A stretch of DNA of 14,493 nucleotides from Pseudomonadota bacterium (lineage in GTDB: Bacteria > Pseudomonadota > Alphaproteobacteria > Acetobacterales > Acetobacteraceae). The DNA is taken from positions 1-14,493 of the forward strand of contig JAKAZX010000050.1 in the NCBI GenBank assembly GCA_021826485.1, given 5' to 3'. Below the pieces are notes generated by a model. It worked only from the letters and a program-made list of their open reading frames with translations. It did no database searches and had not been told where the DNA came from. The first letter of the stretch is position 1. The number at the start of each line of letters is the position of its first letter. Below, in pieces: positions 13,879 to 14,493 of the stretch. Position numbers and translations under genes: made by a program.

Positions 13879-14493
13879 TGCGGGCCTGGACGGGACTGGC
13901 GCTGGCGGGCGCGGTGCTCGCCGGCTGCGATCTGGCGCCGACCTACAAGGTCCCTACGGTTGAGGTGCCGGTCTCCTATCGCGACACCGCGGTCTGGCAT
14001 CAGGCCGCGCCGGCCGACACGATGCCGCGTTCGGACTGGTGGCGGGGCTTCAACGACGCGGTCCTCGACCGGCTGGAGGATCAGCTCAACACCCAGAACA
14101 TCACCCTGGTGGCCGCCGTCGCCACCTACGATCAGGCGCGCGCCAACGCCGCCGAGGCGTCGGCCGGGCTGTTCCCGCAGGTGGTGACGGAAGGCGGGCT
14201 GGCGAAGACCAGCTACCCCAAGGACAACGTGCTGAAGGCGCACGGCCTGCCCACACCCTTCCTGCTGCGCAACTCGATCGACGGCGGGCTCAGCTACGAA
14301 TTCGACTTCTGGGACCAGATCCACAACCAGGCGGCCGCCGGCAAGGCCACGGCGCAGGCGAGCGCGGCACAGCTCGCCTTCATCCGGCTCAGCCTGCAGG
14401 CGGAGCTGGCCAACGACTACCTGTTGCTGCGCGGCCTGGATGCCGAACAGGACCTGCTGACGCACACGGTCGCAGCCTATGGCCAGGCCCTGG
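13878..14493 (+). CDS. NodT-family outer-membrane efflux lipoprotein (partial, 3' end beyond right edge)
   Basis: The outer-membrane channel of the tripartite pump, of which 205 codons are visible out of the 450-500 usual for the TolC/NodT family. The N-terminus is a lipoprotein signal (MRAWTGLALAGAVLAGC) with the lipobox L-A-G-C and lipidated Cys17. The family features S-D-W-W-R-G-F-N-D-A-V-L-D-R-L, a coiled region with Q-A-R-A-N-A-A-E-A-S, L-F-P-Q, and L-S-Y-E-F-D-F-W-D-Q-I follow in the expected order. The start overlaps the adaptor stop as TAATG, so translation is coupled by reinitiation. No frame break is seen up to the window edge. Confidence 0.93.
   Translation, partial: MRAWTGLALAGAVLAGCDLAPTYKVPTVEVPVSYRDTAVWHQAAPADTMPRSDWWRGFNDAVLDRLEDQLNTQNITLVAAVATYDQARANAAEASAGLFPQVVTEGGLAKTSYPKDNVLKAHGLPTPFLLRNSIDGGLSYEFDFWDQIHNQAAAGKATAQASAAQLAFIRLSLQAELANDYLLLRGLDAEQDLLTHTVAAYGQAL

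Overview
The window is GC-rich (most hand-counted lines 65-72% GC) and looks like the chromosome of an alphaproteobacterium. Rhodospirillales, perhaps Acetobacteraceae, is my best guess. This rests on composition, the alphaproteobacterial style of SdhC/SdhD/SdhA and Asd, and the NodT-type efflux outer-membrane protein. No rRNA, tRNA, CRISPR array, transposase or phage gene was found.

Left block, minus strand (1-4124). Read in the direction of transcription it runs: a stand-alone ModE-type DNA-binding protein; a gap of about 150 bp with a candidate promoter; asd (aspartate-semialdehyde dehydrogenase); sugE/gdx (small multidrug-resistance family, guanidinium-exporter type) starting 5 bp after the asd stop; and then sdhC, sdhD and sdhA. 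The sdhA gene is cut by the left edge after 420 codons, so sdhB presumably lies outside.

Middle block (4125-9127). A small secreted protein of unknown function (+) converges on an unusual protein with two four-cysteine modules (-), and their stop codons overlap by 2 bp. Next is an OmpR-type response regulator with a sensor histidine kinase whose start overlaps the regulator's end (+). The kinase converges on a large outer-membrane porin-like protein (-) that has a signal peptide, a heptad-repeat coiled coil and a beta-barrel-like body. A perfect 10-bp-stem hairpin sits at the kinase/porin junction.

Right block, plus strand (9422-14493). This is a tripartite efflux operon in permease-first order: RND inner-membrane permease, HlyD-type periplasmic adaptor, then a NodT-type outer-membrane lipoprotein channel cut by the right edge. 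The adaptor follows the permease by 14 bp, and the channel start overlaps the adaptor stop as TAATG. The 294-bp region between the porin and the permease is divergent and holds several candidate regulatory sequences: a perfect -10 hexamer on the minus strand, a 9-bp direct repeat with a 10-bp period, a 6-bp-arm inverted repeat and a 15-bp palindrome.

Most genes are recognisable housekeeping or transport functions. The parts most worth a second look are the twin four-cysteine protein, the low-GC patch inside the RND permease together with its missing transmembrane lysine, and the cluster of repeats in the porin/efflux divergent region. I did not find a clearly new multi-gene system.
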